A stretch of DNA of 64,000 bases, taken from positions 1 to 64,000 of the forward strand of contig NZ_SZZW01000007.1 in the NCBI RefSeq assembly GCF_009829915.1, written 5' to 3'. This DNA is from Pantoea sp. Nvir (GTDB lineage Bacteria; Pseudomonadota; Gammaproteobacteria; Enterobacterales; Enterobacteriaceae). Numbering within the stretch: the first letter of the stretch is position 1; every line of letters starts with the position of its first letter. A program made the translations under genes and the position numbers. Of this stretch, positions 34,849-48,869 are shown one piece after another. The notes under the pieces were generated by a model. The model saw only the letters and a list, made by a program, of their open reading frames with translations, searched no databases and was not told the DNA's origin.

Positions 34849-36675
34849 TTACTCCACTGTTACAGATTTCGCTAAATTACGCGGTTGGTCTATATCAGTC
34901 CCCTTAATAAACGCAACATAATAAGCAAGTAACTGTAATGGCACGATATAGCAAATCGGTGCAATTACTGTTTCTACAGGTGGTAGAGAAATAATTTTCA
35001 TATCTTTACTATTATTAAAGCCTGCATTCTGATCGGCAAAAACGTATAGCAGACCACCACGCGCGCGTACTTCTTCAATATTTAATTTCAGTTTTTCTAG
35101 CAGCTCGTTTTTCGGCGCAACCACAACAACCGGCATATTATCGTCAACAAGCGCTAGCGGGCCGTGTTTCATCTCACCAGCAGCGTAAGCTTCGGCATGA
35201 ATGTAGGAAATTTCTTTGAGCTTAAGAGCTCCTTCCATAGCAATAGGATATTGATCACCGCGCCCCAAGAAGAGCACATGACGCTTATCTAAAAAATCTT
35301 GTGCGAGTAGCTCGATGCACTTGTCCTGCCCTAATATTTGCTTAATACGGTTTGGTAATACTTGTAATGCGTGCAAAATATCTTGCTCTTCCACTAATCT
35401 ATCATGTAAACGAGCCAGCTTTGATACTAACATGAGCAGCACAGTCAATTGCGTGGTAAAGGCTTTGGTCGAAGCCACACCGATCTCGGTACCCGCTTTG
35501 GTCATTAGTACCATGTCTGATTCACGAACCAGTGAAGAACCAGCTACATTACAAATTGCCAATGAACCGAGGTAACCCATTTTTTTAGAGAGACGTAACG
35601 CTGCCAGTGTATCTGCAGTTTCACCTGACTGAGATAAAGTGATTATCAAACTGTTTTTACGTACCGCAGATTTTCGGTAACGAAATTCAGAGGCGATCTC
35701 TAAATCACAGGGAATGCTAGCTAATGATTCAAACCAGTAGCGTGCCACCATACCTGAATGATAGGAAGTACCGCAGGCTATTATCTGAGTATGCTCAATT
35801 TGACTCAATATAGCATCAGCGTTTGGCCCAAGTTCACTGAGATCGACCTCGCAGTGATTCAAACGACCGGTTAAGGTATTTTTGATGGCCATTGGCTGTT
35901 CGTAAATTTCTTTCTCCATATAGTGATGGTAAATACCTTTATCGCTTGCGTCGTACTGTACGCTAGATTCGATCTCTGCGCGGTTCACTAATTTGCCTTC
36001 GCGATCAAAAATTGATACATCACTGTAGCTAATTTCAGCGATATCCCCTTCTTCCAAATAGATGAAGCGTCGCGTCACGGGTAGTAGTGCTAACTGATCG
36101 GATGCAATAAAGTTTTCGCCCACACCACGTCCGATTACTAGTGGACTGCCAAAACATGCTGCCATAAGCAGCAGAGGATTACGGCTGTCCATAAGCACTA
36201 TACCATAAACACCGCGCAATTGCGGGATAACACGCAGCACCACATCGCGTAGATTACCACCTTTTTTTTGTTCCCAGTGCACTAGATGTGCTATCACTTC
36301 AGTATCAGTTTCGGAAGAGAAAAAATAGCCGCGTGCGATTAACACTTCACGTAACAGCTCATGATTTTCCACAATGCCATTGTGCACAACTATAATTTGT
36401 TCAGAGACGTGCGGGTGGGCGTTAGCCTCTGATGGCTCTCCATGGGTTGCCCAGCGTACATGCGCAATACCAGTGCCACTAATAAGCGGTTGCTGTTTTG
36501 CCGCCTTCACTAACATTTCTACTTTTCCTACACGCCGTAAGCGAGTAACACAACCTGGATAATCAACTATGGCCAAACCTGCTGAATCATACCCACGATA
36601 TTCAAGACGACGCAGTCCTTCCAGCAAAATCTCTGCAATATTACGTTGTGCTACAGCACCTATAATTCCACACAT
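34849..36675 (-). CDS. glmS: Glucosamine-6-phosphate synthase (isomerizing)
   Basis: Makes glucosamine-6-phosphate from fructose-6-phosphate and glutamine, the entry to UDP-GlcNAc. 608 residues (E. coli 609). The mature N-terminal nucleophile Cys is in MCGIIGAV, the glutaminase domain has [18 protein letters not shown] and [10 protein letters not shown], then two SIS domains ([41 protein letters not shown]) and the C-terminal [13 protein letters not shown]. 144 nt after glmU, in the same orientation. Confidence 0.97.
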   Translation of the reverse strand: MCGIIGAVAQRNIAEILLEGLRRLEYRGYDSAGLAIVDYPGCVTRLRRVGKVEMLVKAAKQQPLISGTGIAHVRWATHGEPSEANAHPHVSEQIIVVHNGIVENHELLREVLIARGYFFSSETDTEVIAHLVHWEQKKGGNLRDVVLRVIPQLRGVYGIVLMDSRNPLLLMAACFGSPLVIGRGVGENFIASDQLALLPVTRRFIYLEEGDIAEISYSDVSIFDREGKLVNRAEIESSVQYDASDKGIYHHYMEKEIYEQPMAIKNTLTGRLNHCEVDLSELGPNADAILSQIEHTQIIACGTSYHSGMVARYWFESLASIPCDLEIASEFRYRKSAVRKNSLIITLSQSGETADTLAALRLSKKMGYLGSLAICNVAGSSLVRESDMVLMTKAGTEIGVASTKAFTTQLTVLLMLVSKLARLHDRLVEEQDILHALQVLPNRIKQILGQDKCIELLAQDFLDKRHVLFLGRGDQYPIAMEGALKLKEISYIHAEAYAAGEMKHGPLALVDDNMPVVVVAPKNELLEKLKLNIEEVRARGGLLYVFADQNAGFNNSKDMKIISLPPVETVIAPICYIVPLQLLAYYVAFIKGTDIDQPRNLAKSVTVE

Positions 36676-36819
36676 AAATTTTATCCCTGATTTGACGGCT
36701 TTCTATTATCTTGCGTTATAATGTGTCCTGATAACTCTCATTGCCAGATCCCCCAAGTTTTTTATGGGTAGTCAATTATTTTTATTCTTGTGCAACCAGC
36801 ACGTACCAGTCTTTAAAAA

Positions 36820-38190
36820 TTATTTCTTCTTCGCTGGACGTTGCCAGTTTGTTTTATGATTTTGTTCTTTGCGGTTGTAAACTAGCGCAGCAGTGCTGAT
36901 ATCTTTCCTTATTGTACTACCTGCGGCAATAGTCGTTCTCTCTGCTATGCTTATAGGGGCTATTAGTTGAGTATCGGACCCAACGAACACGTTATTTTTG
37001 ATGATAGTTTTTGATTTATTAGCACCATCGTAATTACAGGTTATAGTACCTGCACCAATATTTACGTTAGAGCCGATTTCCGCGTCACCAAGGTAGCTCA
37101 TATGTCCAACCTTTGAACTTTTGCCAAGCGTAGTATTTTTCATCTCAACGAAATTGCCGACGTGTACAGCCTTAGATAGTTCGCTTCCAGAGCGCAAGCG
37201 TGCAAAAGGGCCTACAGTACAGTGAGCAGCAAGATTTGCTTTCTCGATTACAGAATAAGAACTAATTTTACAGTCATCACCAATAATGCTATTCTTAATG
37301 ATACAGCCGGTGCCAATTTTGACGCTATTGCCAAAAATAACTTCACCTTCGATAATAACATTAGCATCGATCTCTACATCACGACCATGACTTAGCGTGC
37401 CACGTAGGTCGAATCGAGTGGGATCACGTAATATTACACCTGCTAGCAGTAATTTTTCTGCCTGTTCACGTTGATAAATACGCTCTAGCGTTGCCAATTG
37501 CAAACAGTTATTAACACCCTTAATTTCACTAAGGCGTAACGGATGTATTGCATTTATCTGGCATCCTTCTTGATGTGCTAGAGAGATAATATCGGTGATA
37601 TAGTATTCGTCTTGTGTGTTATTATTATTAAGCTGTCCCGACCAACGCTTTAAATCACCACCGTTGGCGATTAGTATTCCGGTACTAATCTCGGAAATCT
37701 TCAGCTGTTCCTGACTCGCATCTTTTTGTTCAACAATTCCAACAATGAGGTTATTTTCTCGTACGATGCGTCCATAACCACTAGGATTATCCAGTACCGC
37801 GGTTAACAAACTAATACCGCCTTTAGGCTTCGAGTTACATAGGCGCTGTAGGGTTTCTTGAGAGATGAGTGGCACATCACCGTAAAGCATCAATATATCT
37901 TCATCGTTAACAAATAAAGGTGCAACCTGCTGGATTGCATGTCCGGTTCCTAGTTGCTCCAATTGCAATATCCAGTTAAGTGATGGATCTGTTAGCACAG
38001 ATCTCAGTTTGTCGCCACCGTAACCATAAACCAGATAAATATTCTGTGCGTTGAGACTGATTGCAGCGTCAATCACGTGTTGAATCATGGGTTTACCTGC
38101 AAGTGTGTGTAAAACTTTAGGTAAATCGGAATACATACGGCTTCCCTTACCTGCAGCAAGAATTACCACGCTTATTGCGCTATTAGTCAT
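36820..38190 (-). CDS. glmU: Bifunctional UDP-GlcNAc pyrophosphorylase / acetyltransferase
   Basis: Acetylates glucosamine-1-phosphate and couples it to UTP. The start is the ATG giving [19 protein letters not shown]; the longer frame to 38214 is unsupported. 456 residues, identical in length to E. coli. N-terminal uridyltransferase with [18 protein letters not shown] and YGDVPLIS; C-terminal left-handed beta-helix of hexapeptide repeats (from about residue 250) with [12 protein letters not shown]. Forms the glmU-glmS unit downstream of the atp operon terminator. Confidence 0.96.
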   Translation of the reverse strand: MTNSAISVVILAAGKGSRMYSDLPKVLHTLAGKPMIQHVIDAAISLNAQNIYLVYGYGGDKLRSVLTDPSLNWILQLEQLGTGHAIQQVAPLFVNDEDILMLYGDVPLISQETLQRLCNSKPKGGISLLTAVLDNPSGYGRIVRENNLIVGIVEQKDASQEQLKISEISTGILIANGGDLKRWSGQLNNNNTQDEYYITDIISLAHQEGCQINAIHPLRLSEIKGVNNCLQLATLERIYQREQAEKLLLAGVILRDPTRFDLRGTLSHGRDVEIDANVIIEGEVIFGNSVKIGTGCIIKNSIIGDDCKISSYSVIEKANLAAHCTVGPFARLRSGSELSKAVHVGNFVEMKNTTLGKSSKVGHMSYLGDAEIGSNVNIGAGTITCNYDGANKSKTIIKNNVFVGSDTQLIAPISIAERTTIAAGSTIRKDISTAALVYNRKEQNHKTNWQRPAKKK

Positions 38191-38293
38191 ATAACTATCC
38201 TGAAAATTTTTCAAACACGAAAGTTAAAGGATTTAACTCTAAGATTATTATATTTTTCTTAAACTAAAATTAAACATACTTTGGTGTTAAAAG

Positions 38294-38338
38294 AACACAT
38301 AAAAAAGCCAGCCTATTAGGCTGGCTTTTTTATGTGTT
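38294..38338. terminator. Strong bidirectional terminator after atp operon
   Basis: Perfect 21-bp stem (38294-38314 with 38318-38338), 3-nt loop ATT, core AAAAAAGCCAGCCT / AGGCTGGCTTTTTT. It has U-runs in either direction and lies 12 nt beyond the atpC stop on the minus strand, so it separates atp from glmU-glmS. Confidence 0.93.
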
Positions 38339-38349
38339 TGAGTTCCTAG

Positions 38350-38763
38350 TTACATAGCTTTTTTAGTTAACTCTATCACACGTAATTTAGCAATAGCTTT
38401 CGCTAACTCTGCAGCAGCCTGTGCGTAGTCCACATCACCGTGACTACTATTCATATGTTTTTCTGCTTTATGTTTTGCTTCTAGCACACGCTCTTCGTCA
38501 AGATCAGTACCTCGAATGGCCGTATCTGCTAATACAGTAGTATTATCTGGTTGCACTTCCAGCACACCTCCAGAAAGGTAGATATACTCCTCTTCACCAT
38601 ATTCTTTCACGATACGGATTGTGCCAGGTTTAATGGTAGTAAGCAGCGGAGCGTGACCTGGGAAAATTCCAAGTTCCCCTTCGCTCCCCGATACCTGAAT
38701 TTTTTGCACCAAGCCTGAAAACAACTGTTCTTCTGCACTAACAACGTCTAAATAATAAGGCAT
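38350..38763 (-). CDS. atpC: ATP synthase F1 epsilon subunit
   Basis: Regulatory and coupling subunit of the F1 central stalk. 137 residues (E. coli 139): N-terminal beta-sandwich ([31 protein letters not shown] is colinear) with [12 protein letters not shown], and the C-terminal inhibitory two-helix region ([17 protein letters not shown]). Last gene of the operon, followed by the strong terminator. Confidence 0.96.
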   Translation of the reverse strand: MPYYLDVVSAEEQLFSGLVQKIQVSGSEGELGIFPGHAPLLTTIKPGTIRIVKEYGEEEYIYLSGGVLEVQPDNTTVLADTAIRGTDLDEERVLEAKHKAEKHMNSSHGDVDYAQAAAELAKAIAKLRVIELTKKAM

Positions 38764-38790
38764 AACCCTCCTCCTTGAAAAAAACAGTTA

Positions 38791-40203
<1,413 letters not shown>

Positions 40204-40324
40204 CTAAATTCGTTTAGCCACCTCAACAGATGCTGCAGCAGCGTTATCTAATTACAATTTCCCCTTAATTTATACAGGAACAATTCTGTTGGGGGCACAA
40301 CTGCTATACAAACATATTACTTAA

Positions 40325-41188
40325 TTAAACTGCGGAGGCTCCTGAAACAATCTCGGTAAGTTCCTGGGTGATACTAGCCTGACGTGCTTTATTGTATACT
40401 AAATACAGTTCCTTGATCAGATTCCCACTATTATCCGTCGCCGATTTCATTGCTACCATACGTGCAGCTTGTTCACTGGCTAAATTTTCCACTACACCCT
40501 GATAAACCTGTGATTCTACATAACGACGGATCAGGGTATCCAGCAATACTTTTGGATCTGGCTCGTACAAGTAATCCCAAGTTTTTGCCTTTGTTTCTTT
40601 TCCATCTACTATCGGTAACGGTAGTAATTGGGTAATGGTTGGAATCTGAGACAGAGTATTGTTGAATTTATTGCTAACGAGATAGAATTTATTGATTCTA
40701 CCTTCATCATAAGCCTGTAACATCACTTTCACTAAACCGATTAATTCGGATAATGAAGGTTTGTCTCCTATACCAGTTACTTGAGCTAAAATATTCCCTC
40801 CTACGGAACCGAAGAAAGCTAGACCTTTGGAACCGATAATAGCTAAATCGCTCTTTACAGCTTTATCCGACCAAATTTTCATATCTGCTAGCAACTTTTT
40901 AAACAAGTTAATATTCAAGCCACCGCAAAGCCCTCGGTCAGTTGAAACAATCAAATATCCAATACGCTTAATTTCACGTTCTTCCAAGTAAGGATGTTTA
41001 TATTCCAGATTACCTAACACAAGGTGACCAATCACTTTAAGCATAATATCTGCATATGGACGGCTAGCCTCCATTCTTTCCTGCGTTTTACGCATCTTGG
41101 AGACTGCAACCATCTCCATTGCTTTAGTAATCTTCTGTGTATTTTTTACGCTTTCAATCTTGTTACGTATCTCTTTTGCTCCTACCAC
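40325..41188 (-). CDS. atpG: ATP synthase F1 gamma subunit
   Basis: Rotating central shaft. The start is GTG at 41188 ([18 protein letters not shown], cf. E. coli MAGAKEIR), preceded by GAGGAGAGGAGA; the longer TTG frame to 41245 overlaps atpA and is rejected. The resulting 287 residues equal E. coli. Coiled-coil N- and C-terminal helices ([35 protein letters not shown]) and the [11 protein letters not shown] core are intact. Confidence 0.96.
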   Translation of the reverse strand: MVGAKEIRNKIESVKNTQKITKAMEMVAVSKMRKTQERMEASRPYADIMLKVIGHLVLGNLEYKHPYLEEREIKRIGYLIVSTDRGLCGGLNINLFKKLLADMKIWSDKAVKSDLAIIGSKGLAFFGSVGGNILAQVTGIGDKPSLSELIGLVKVMLQAYDEGRINKFYLVSNKFNNTLSQIPTITQLLPLPIVDGKETKAKTWDYLYEPDPKVLLDTLIRRYVESQVYQGVVENLASEQAARMVAMKSATDNSGNLIKELYLVYNKARQASITQELTEIVSGASAV

Positions 41189-41238
41189 TCTCCTCTCCTC
41201 GAAGCTTTTGCCTGCCTTTTGAGGCAAGTTATCCGTAA

Positions 41239-42780
41239 TTACCAAGCCTGGGTTGTTTTAAACGTATCAAGTAGATTTTTCAATTGTGCTTCAATTTCGT
41301 TGTTGTAGTTACCAGTTTGGTTAATTTCCTGTATTAGCTGATCGTAATCGCGATCTGCAAATGCTAACAACGCTGATTCAAAATTAAGAATTTTCTCTGA
41401 TTCGATGCTGTTCAAGTAGCCATGTTCGGCAGCAAATAACACTATTCCCTGATGTGCAATGGACATTGGGGAATACTGTTTTTGCTTTAAGAGTTCAGTT
41501 ACTTTCCGACCGTAGTGCAGCTGTTTACGAGTTGCTTCATCTAAATCGGAAGCGAATTGCGAAAATGCTACTAATTCACGATACTGCGCCAACGCAGTAC
41601 GGATGCTACCAGATAGTTTCTTGATGATACTAGTTTGTGCAGCACCACCAACACGTGATACAGAAATACCGGGGTTCACCGCTGGACGAATACCGGAGTT
41701 AAACAGATTTGACTCTAGAAAAATTTGACCATCGGTAATAGAGATAACATTAGTAGGAACAAATGCAGAAACGTCTCCCGCCTGGGTTTCAATAATCGGC
41801 AGCGCAGTTAATGAACCAGTTTTACCTTTTATTTTACCATTGGTAAAACGCTCAACGTAGTCAGCGCTTACGCGTGACGCTCTTTCTAGCAGACGGGAGT
41901 GGAGATAGAACACATCCCCGGGAAATGCTTCACGGCCAGGAGGACGGCGGAGAAGCAGAGAAATCTGACGATAAGCGATAGCCTGTTTGGATAGATCGTC
42001 GTAAACAATTAATGCATCTTCACCACGGTCACGGAAATACTCCCCCATAGCACATCCAGAGTAAGGTGCTAGGTACTGCAGGGCAGCAGATTCAGATGCA
42101 GATGCGACTACTACGATAGTATTCGAGAGAGAGCAGTGCTCCTCTAATTTACGTACGATATTAGCAATAGTAGAGACCTTCTGACCAATTGCAACGTAAA
42201 TACACTTAATACCAGAGTCACGCTGGTTGATGATAGCGTCAACCGCCAGTGCAGTTTTACCAGTCTGACGATCACCTATGATCAACTCGCGCTGACCACG
42301 ACCGATTGGAATCATAGCATCGATAGATTTATAACCGGTCTGAACTGGTTCGTCAACTGACTGACGCTCAATAACGCCTGGCGCAATAATTTCAACCGGT
42401 GAAAAGCCATCATTGTTGATCGAGCCTTTACCATCGATTGGAGTACCCAAGGTATTTACTACTCTTCCCAGCATCCCACGACCAACTGGCACTTCTAGAA
42501 TACGGCCAGTGCACTTAACCTGCATTCCTTCGGAGAGATCAGTATACGGCCCCATAACTACAGCACCGACGGAATCACGTTCAAGGTTAAGGGCGATAGC
42601 ATAACGATTATCCGGCAGGGCAATCATCTCGCCCTGCATCACATCAGCTAGGCCTTGTACACGAATAACACCATCACTTACAGAGACAATAGTACCTTGA
42701 TTGTAAACTTCGCTTACGACATTAAACTGGGCAATGCGCTTCTTGATCAGTTCGCTGATTTCAGTGGAATTCAATTGCAT
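41239..42780 (-). CDS. atpA: ATP synthase F1 alpha subunit
   Basis: Non-catalytic nucleotide-binding subunit, 513 residues as in E. coli. Walker [19 protein letters not shown], the signature [17 protein letters not shown] containing the arginine finger, and [19 protein letters not shown] are all present. N-terminal [19 protein letters not shown] interacts with delta. 18 nt after atpH. Confidence 0.97.
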   Translation of the reverse strand: MQLNSTEISELIKKRIAQFNVVSEVYNQGTIVSVSDGVIRVQGLADVMQGEMIALPDNRYAIALNLERDSVGAVVMGPYTDLSEGMQVKCTGRILEVPVGRGMLGRVVNTLGTPIDGKGSINNDGFSPVEIIAPGVIERQSVDEPVQTGYKSIDAMIPIGRGQRELIIGDRQTGKTALAVDAIINQRDSGIKCIYVAIGQKVSTIANIVRKLEEHCSLSNTIVVVASASESAALQYLAPYSGCAMGEYFRDRGEDALIVYDDLSKQAIAYRQISLLLRRPPGREAFPGDVFYLHSRLLERASRVSADYVERFTNGKIKGKTGSLTALPIIETQAGDVSAFVPTNVISITDGQIFLESNLFNSGIRPAVNPGISVSRVGGAAQTSIIKKLSGSIRTALAQYRELVAFSQFASDLDEATRKQLHYGRKVTELLKQKQYSPMSIAHQGIVLFAAEHGYLNSIESEKILNFESALLAFADRDYDQLIQEINQTGNYNNEIEAQLKNLLDTFKTTQAW

Positions 42781-42798
42781 ATGCTTGCTTTAGCCTCC

Positions 42799-43332
42799 TT
42801 AAGACTGCAAGACGTCTGCCAGACGCTCAAGGCGGCTGCGTACGCTGCCATCAATCACTATATCACCCGCATAGATAATCATTCCTGCCATCACAGATTT
42901 ATCAACTTTATAATTTATCTTCACTTTGCGTGATAGACGTTTTTCCATAGCGGAATTAATTTTACTCAGCTGGCTGACGTTCAGGACACTAGCAGAAATC
43001 ACCTCAACTTCCATGATCGCCTCATAAGCGTTACGCAATTGAATAAAATGTTTTAATACAGCTGGAAGCGTTGCTAACCGTCCGTTTTCAGCCATTACCT
43101 TGATTAGATTTTGACCATATTTATCTAATTGATCCCCGCAAACAGCAATAAATAAAGACGATAATACGTGTGGTACCTTGATGACGGAGATCAGACTCGC
43201 CATTTGTTCGTTACGTGCTACACTATCAGAAAACGTCAGCATATCTTGCCAGGGTTTAATTCTTTTCTGCTCGATAGCAAAGTCAAAAACTGCTTTGGCA
43301 TAGGGGCGAGCTGCAGTCATTAGTTCAAACAT
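42799..43332 (-). CDS. atpH: ATP synthase F1 delta subunit
   Basis: Connects F1 to the b2 peripheral stalk. The start is the ATG giving [19 protein letters not shown], which yields 177 residues as in E. coli; the frame extended to 43359 is longer than any family member. It overlaps the end of atpF by 8 nt. Divergence from E. coli is higher than in alpha and beta, as is usual for delta, with the [12 protein letters not shown]-terminus conserved. Confidence 0.95.
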   Translation of the reverse strand: MFELMTAARPYAKAVFDFAIEQKRIKPWQDMLTFSDSVARNEQMASLISVIKVPHVLSSLFIAVCGDQLDKYGQNLIKVMAENGRLATLPAVLKHFIQLRNAYEAIMEVEVISASVLNVSQLSKINSAMEKRLSRKVKINYKVDKSVMAGMIIYAGDIVIDGSVRSRLERLADVLQS

Positions 43333-43822
43333 TCGCCCCTCCTCTTGATAATTCAGCAACTATTTTATTGATAATGTCACTATTAGTAGCCTCATCTATT
43401 ATTATGGAATGTTCGATGATCTTTTCAGCTCCAGCTATTGCTAATAACGCAACTTGCTTACGTAGCTCTTCTTGGGCACGTCTACGCTCGGCATCTATTT
43501 CTTCCTGCGCCTGCGCTATGATGCGGTTACGTTCCTTCTGGGCTTCAGTTTTTGCTTCATCAAGAATCTGAGTACGACGCTTGTGTGCCTGCTCAATAAT
43601 AATTTGAGCCTCTTCTTTAACTTTTTTCATCTGATCGGTCGCTTGAGCCTGTGCGAAATCTAACTCTTTCTTCGCACGCTCAGCAGAGGCAAGCCCTTCA
43701 GCAACTTCTTTTTGGCGTTTTTCAATTGCACCTATGATCGGTGGCCACACGTACCTCATGCAGAATGTAACGAAAAGAAGGAATGCGATAGCCTGACCGA
43801 AAATTGTTGCGTTAATGTTCAC
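43325..43822 (-). CDS. atpF: ATP synthase Fo subunit b
   Basis: Peripheral stalk subunit. 165 residues (E. coli 156). One N-terminal membrane helix ([20 protein letters not shown]), then a long charged coiled coil (about residues 35-125, rich in A, E, K, Q). Two extra residues near [11 protein letters not shown] and a 7-residue tail (SRGGANV) beyond the usual end arose where it overlaps atpH. Confidence 0.95.
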   Translation of the reverse strand: MNINATIFGQAIAFLLFVTFCMRYVWPPIIGAIEKRQKEVAEGLASAERAKKELDFAQAQATDQMKKVKEEAQIIIEQAHKRRTQILDEAKTEAQKERNRIIAQAQEEIDAERRRAQEELRKQVALLAIAGAEKIIEHSIIIDEATNSDIINKIVAELSRGGANV

Positions 43823-43932
43823 AGCACAATGCCTCTAATTAATTCATCTGACTTTTCAGCGGAAAATGGCAGAATAATTGCCCATTACATAGCAACAACT
43901 CCCTCTATATAATGCACAAAGAGACTCAGGAT

Positions 43933-44190
<258 letters not shown>

Positions 44191-44218
44191 TTAGTTAAAT
44201 ACTGAGTATTAAAAATAA

Positions 44219-45052
<834 letters not shown>

Positions 45053-45064
45053 TTATTATATTAT

Positions 45065-45210
45065 TTATAACTGGTTGCGCCAAAACCTGCACTCTTATAG
45101 AAAACGGGACAGACTGGTCCTCCCTACAAGCGCTAAGCTAAAAACATAAAAAACGCTTATCGTCAAATAAGCCATGATCCATATTTAAGCGCATAGCATG
45201 AAGCTCCAAT
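45065..45210 (-). pseudogene. atpI: Fossil of atpI 3' end
   Basis: Directly upstream of atpB, where atpI belongs, the minus strand reads IRVQVLAQPVINN, matching the AtpI ending VVQILAPAVINN. Before it comes a broken hydrophobic stretch (KRFLCF*LSACR) that may be part of its membrane helices. The rest is unrecognisable. Confidence 0.55.
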
Positions 45211-45597
45211 GAACATCTTTGCAGTGTAAAGTGTTACACTCATGACTATATTAATAATTAAATAAATATCTTAGCATTAACCTAGGCGAACTTTACTTTC
45301 TAAATAATAATTTAGATTAGCTTCGAATAATCTCATCATAATGAGTATGCCATATGTTTGGCCTACACCTTCTCATTCAGTTAGGGTACACAACAAAAGC
45401 TACTTAAATTATACGGATCACACCTACGATTTCAATCCGTAAGTAGCGAAAAAGTGAATAATTGGTTCATTCATTTCTCATGAACTGTCCTTCTAAAGAT
45501 TACTAGTAATCTAACTAAACTGAACAAATGAAATTTACTATTTACCCTCCTCATATTGTGCACTTCTCACTTTGTTGTGAGATTTAAAACAAATGAT
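45211..45597. other. Intergenic between rsmG terminator and atpI fossil
   Basis: About 390 nt. No gene. It must carry the promoter for the atp operon if the terminator at 45605-45640 works, but I cannot pick out one confident minus-strand promoter. A 7-bp hairpin (AGTGTAA/TTACACT) lies at 45223-45240. Confidence 0.4.
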
Positions 45598-45641
45598 AAA
45601 AAAAAGCATAAATCAAATGACAATACATTTGATTTATGCTT
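45598..45641 (-). terminator. Terminator after rsmG, upstream of atp operon
   Basis: Perfect 15-bp stem AGCATAAATCAAATG / CATTTGATTTATGCT with a 6-nt loop (45605-45640), followed on the minus strand by a run of T (complement of the A-run 45598-45605). It would end mnmG-rsmG transcripts about 310 nt past rsmG and uncouple them from the atp operon. Confidence 0.8.
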
Positions 45642-45950
45642 AATCTGCATTGCTTTATTCTAAATCTGCAAAATTGTGGATTGATAGAACAGAGTGAGGG
45701 GGAAAATACGAATTTAAGCTTGTTAACTTCGACATGTTGTCCGGCATTATTTATTATCTACTCTCGTTGTTGGCTATTAAGTATAATCTTTAATGAAGAA
45801 AAATGTAAATTAAGCGTTAAATAAAATAGAGTTTTTTAGATAATTTCTACGAGTATTACTCATATTGCTTAGAGATCTTCATGACCAAAATCGAAGCCTA
45901 ATATGGAACCAAATACTTATTTTAATCAGTATATATACTAATGTTTACAG
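45642..45950. other. Noncoding stretch downstream of rsmG
   Basis: About 310 nt. I see only short frames and nothing recognisable. Confidence 0.4.
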
Positions 45951-46580
45951 TTAAACACGGCTATTATCGCGTGTAAGCACTATCAGATGACGTTTACTTT
46001 TTAGTTTTGGGACATGTAATTCTTCAATAGAAACAAGACGAACACCAACTGGTAAGCTGGCAATCTCATGATCTGGACGGGCACCTTTTAGAGCATAAAA
46101 ATACCCCTGCACTGAGGGTAGGTGATAACACCATTTTACCATATTTTGTAAAGAGGATAAAGCGCGGCTAATAACACCATCAAACTTAATTTCAGAAGTA
46201 AATTCCTCTATTCTACTTTGCACAGAATGAATGTTATGCAACCCTAGCTCGTATTGTACCTGACGTAGAAAGCGCACACGCTTACCCAAGCTATCAAGTA
46301 GGGTGAAATGTGATTGAGACAGCATAATTGAAAGAGGTATGCCAGGAAGGCCCGCTCCGGTACCGACATCAATAAAACGTTCGCCCTTAAGGTAAGGAGC
46401 TATTACGATACTATCAAGAATATGACGTATCAGTATTTGCTGTGGATCACGTACTGACGTTAAGTTGTAGGTATTATTCCACTTATCTATCAAGTTAACA
46501 TAGGCTATCAACTGCTCTTTTTTTTGAGAGTTAAGCGAAATATTAGCTAATTTGAGCAGCAAATTTAGTTCTGTTATCAT
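45951..46580 (-). CDS. rsmG: 16S rRNA m7G527 methyltransferase
   Basis: Methylates G527 in the 530 loop of 16S rRNA. 209 residues (E. coli 207). SAM-binding region [18 protein letters not shown] (about residues 65-85), [15 protein letters not shown], and [15 protein letters not shown]. Located 38 nt after mnmG, the classic gidAB pair beside oriC. Confidence 0.95.
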   Translation of the reverse strand: MITELNLLLKLANISLNSQKKEQLIAYVNLIDKWNNTYNLTSVRDPQQILIRHILDSIVIAPYLKGERFIDVGTGAGLPGIPLSIMLSQSHFTLLDSLGKRVRFLRQVQYELGLHNIHSVQSRIEEFTSEIKFDGVISRALSSLQNMVKWCYHLPSVQGYFYALKGARPDHEIASLPVGVRLVSIEELHVPKLKSKRHLIVLTRDNSRV

Positions 46581-46618
46581 AGATAAATCAAGTCATCGGA
46601 AATGAACAGGATCGCACC

Positions 46619-48511
46619 CTATTTTAAGTTAAAAGATTTTGCGTAGTATTTTTTTAGGTAAATTAATAAAATCGAAATTGCTGCTGGTGTGATGCCAGAG
46701 ATACGTGACGCTTGCCCGATAGAAGACGGCTTGTAATCATTAAGTTTAGCAATTACCTCATTCGATAGACCACTAACATGACGATAATCTAGGTCAGCCG
46801 GCAGTGAAATATTTTCATTACTCTTCTGTCTATTAATTGCATCTTGTTGTCGAGCTATATAGCCTTCATATTTAATATGAATCTCAACCTGCTCAGCTGC
46901 CTGTGTATCAGCCATCACTGGGCCAAAACCAGGTAGCGCAGTAAGGAGAGCGTAAGTAAGTTCTGGACGGCGAAGCAGATCTTCCCCATTCGTTTCTTTG
47001 CTTATAACAGATTTGAGCTGTGAATTCACTATTGCAATGTTTTCCGATTTCGGATGGATCCAAAGATTGCGCAGACGCTGATGCTCCCTTTCAATTGCCT
47101 CTAATTTTTGATTAAAACGTAACCAGCGGGCATCATCAACCATACCCAGCTCGCGACCTATTTCAGTTAAACGTATATCTGCATTGTCTTCACGTAGCGT
47201 CAAACGATACTCCGCGCGTGAGGTAAACATACGGTATGGTTCTTTAGTGCCGAGCGTGCAGAGGTCGTCTACCATTACTCCAAGATAGGCTTGATGGCGA
47301 CGCGGCACCCAGCCTGCTTCGCCAGCGGACTGGCGTGCAGCATTAAGACCGGCTAACAGACCTTGAGCAGCTGCTTCCTCATAGCCGGTAGTACCATTAA
47401 TCTGTCCCGCAAGAAAGAGACCATGAACATATTTGCTCTCCAAAGTTGGTTTCAGATCACGCGGATCAAAAAAGTCGTACTCAATGGCATAGCCTGGACG
47501 CACAATTTTTGCGTTCTTTAGCCCTTTTATTGAGCAGACAATCTGCATTTGCACGTCGAACGGCAGGCTGGTAGAAATGCCATTGGGGTAAATTTCGTTA
47601 CTAGTTAGACCTTCTGGTTCGAGAAAGATTTGATGCGCATTACGATCGGAAAAACGCATCACCTTTTCTTCGATTGCTGGACAGTAGCGTGGGCCGATTC
47701 CTTCTATAATCCCTACATACATCGGGCTGCGATCAAGGTTATTGCGGATCACGGTATGAGTTTGCTCATTAGTATGAGTAATCCAACAGGGAACCTGCTG
47801 AGGATGCTGAGATACATTGCCCATAAAAGAGAAGACTGGACTTGGGTTATCTCCATACTGCGGTTTAAGCACTGAAAAATCTATAGTACGAGAATCAATA
47901 CGTGGCGGTGTACCTGTTTTCAGACGGCTTACACGTAAAGGGAGCATACGCAGGCATTTAGACAGTGGAACTGAAGGAGGATCACCAGCGCGACCTCCAC
48001 TGTAGCTATCCAGCCCGATATGAATCTTACCATCGAGAAAGGTTCCGACCGTTAGTACAACAGCTTGACTACGGAATTTCAGCCCCATTTGGGTCACAAT
48101 ACCGATAACACAATCGTTCTTAACAAGAATATTGTCAACCATCTGCTGAAATATCATTAGATTAGGCTGATTTTCTAGTGCATTCCGTATTGTAAGACGA
48201 TATAGTGCGCGATCCACTTGTGCACGGGTAGCACGTACTGCAGGACCTTTACTGCTGTTTAGCATTCTAAACTGAATGCCCGCTTTATCGATTGCAGTGG
48301 CCATCAGTCCTCCTAATGCGTCCACTTCCTTTACCAGATGTCCTTTTCCAATACCACCAATCGCTGGATTACATGACATTTGCCCGAGTGTATCAATACT
48401 ATGGGTTATTAAAAGAGTTTTTTTACCTATTCGAGCTGAAGCCATCGCAGCTTCGGTGCCAGCATGACCACCGCCGACTACGATCACGTCGAAAGGATCT
48501 GGATAGAACAT
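46619..48511 (-). CDS. mnmG: tRNA uridine-5-carboxymethylaminomethyl modification enzyme MnmG
   Basis: FAD enzyme acting with MnmE on U34 of tRNA. The start is the ATG giving [20 protein letters not shown]; the frame to 48547 is 12 residues longer than the family. 630 residues (E. coli 629). FAD-binding [10 protein letters not shown], the catalytic-cysteine region [11 protein letters not shown], the GTPPRID segment and the [17 protein letters not shown] signature are intact, as is the C-terminal MnmE-binding domain. Directly flanks oriC and is transcribed away from it, as in E. coli. Confidence 0.96.
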   Translation of the reverse strand: MFYPDPFDVIVVGGGHAGTEAAMASARIGKKTLLITHSIDTLGQMSCNPAIGGIGKGHLVKEVDALGGLMATAIDKAGIQFRMLNSSKGPAVRATRAQVDRALYRLTIRNALENQPNLMIFQQMVDNILVKNDCVIGIVTQMGLKFRSQAVVLTVGTFLDGKIHIGLDSYSGGRAGDPPSVPLSKCLRMLPLRVSRLKTGTPPRIDSRTIDFSVLKPQYGDNPSPVFSFMGNVSQHPQQVPCWITHTNEQTHTVIRNNLDRSPMYVGIIEGIGPRYCPAIEEKVMRFSDRNAHQIFLEPEGLTSNEIYPNGISTSLPFDVQMQIVCSIKGLKNAKIVRPGYAIEYDFFDPRDLKPTLESKYVHGLFLAGQINGTTGYEEAAAQGLLAGLNAARQSAGEAGWVPRRHQAYLGVMVDDLCTLGTKEPYRMFTSRAEYRLTLREDNADIRLTEIGRELGMVDDARWLRFNQKLEAIEREHQRLRNLWIHPKSENIAIVNSQLKSVISKETNGEDLLRRPELTYALLTALPGFGPVMADTQAAEQVEIHIKYEGYIARQQDAINRQKSNENISLPADLDYRHVSGLSNEVIAKLNDYKPSSIGQASRISGITPAAISILLIYLKKYYAKSFNLK

Positions 48512-48642
48512 GAAGTAGTACCTCTTTGCTAAACGAGCAGGAATCATCGCTTTGGGGGAGTAGATTCTAAGAAGATCTTGTGGAAAATAAAAATCATTAT
48601 AATCCTCACCTTTTTTATAAAAAAGTGCCTTATTCTGTATCA

Positions 48643-48655
48643 GATCTTTTATTAA
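48643..48655 (+). other. oriC DUE 13-mer
   Basis: GATCTTTTATTAA fits the GATCTnTTnTTTT-type 13-mer of the duplex-unwinding element. Further 13-mers toward mnmG are degenerate, though the flank is highly A/T-rich and includes the palindrome CTTTTTTATAAAAAAG (about 48610-48625). Confidence 0.7.
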
Positions 48656-48668
48656 AATTGTATCTAGT

Positions 48669-48677
48669 TGTGGATAA
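48669..48677 (+). other. DnaA box R1 of oriC
   Basis: TGTGGATAA, exact high-affinity DnaA box, 26 nt from the start of the 13-mer. It is the only exact box seen in this origin. Confidence 0.85.
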
Positions 48678-48846
48678 CAAAATTAATTGCTTATTTATTA
48701 AAATAATAAATGGGTTTACTTTTTGTGAATCACTAGCGATTTAATGTTGCATAAATTGAGACCAAAATGATAGGTAATATTTTTTGCGGAAAAACTAAGT
48801 AGGTATACTCCAGAGCATTACCGTGGTTGCACAGAAATTAATATAT

Positions 48847-48855
48847 CTATCTACA
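48847..48855 (+). other. Degenerate DnaA box at R4 position
   Basis: CTATCTACA differs from TTATCCACA at two positions but is followed by GTAGATTG, matching the sequence that follows R4 in E. coli (GTAGATCG). Confidence 0.6.
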
Positions 48856-48869
48856 GTAGATTGGTATCA

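Larger units (their letters stand above)
48560..48860. other. Chromosomal replication origin oriC, eroded
   Basis: Between mnmG and a mioC fossil, as in E. coli. The segment GATCTTTTATTA - 14 nt - TGTGGATAACAA (48643-48680) matches the E. coli rightmost DUE 13-mer plus DnaA box R1 with identical spacing as I recall it. About 178 nt further, CTATCTACAGTAGAT (48847-48861) corresponds to the R4 box region TTATCCACAGTAGAT. In between, GTGAATCACTAGCGAT and GCATAAATTGAGACCAAAATGATAGG follow the E. coli sequence order. R2 (TTATACACA) is replaced by TAATATTTT. Only two GATC sites remain, against about eleven in E. coli. Confidence 0.85.
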
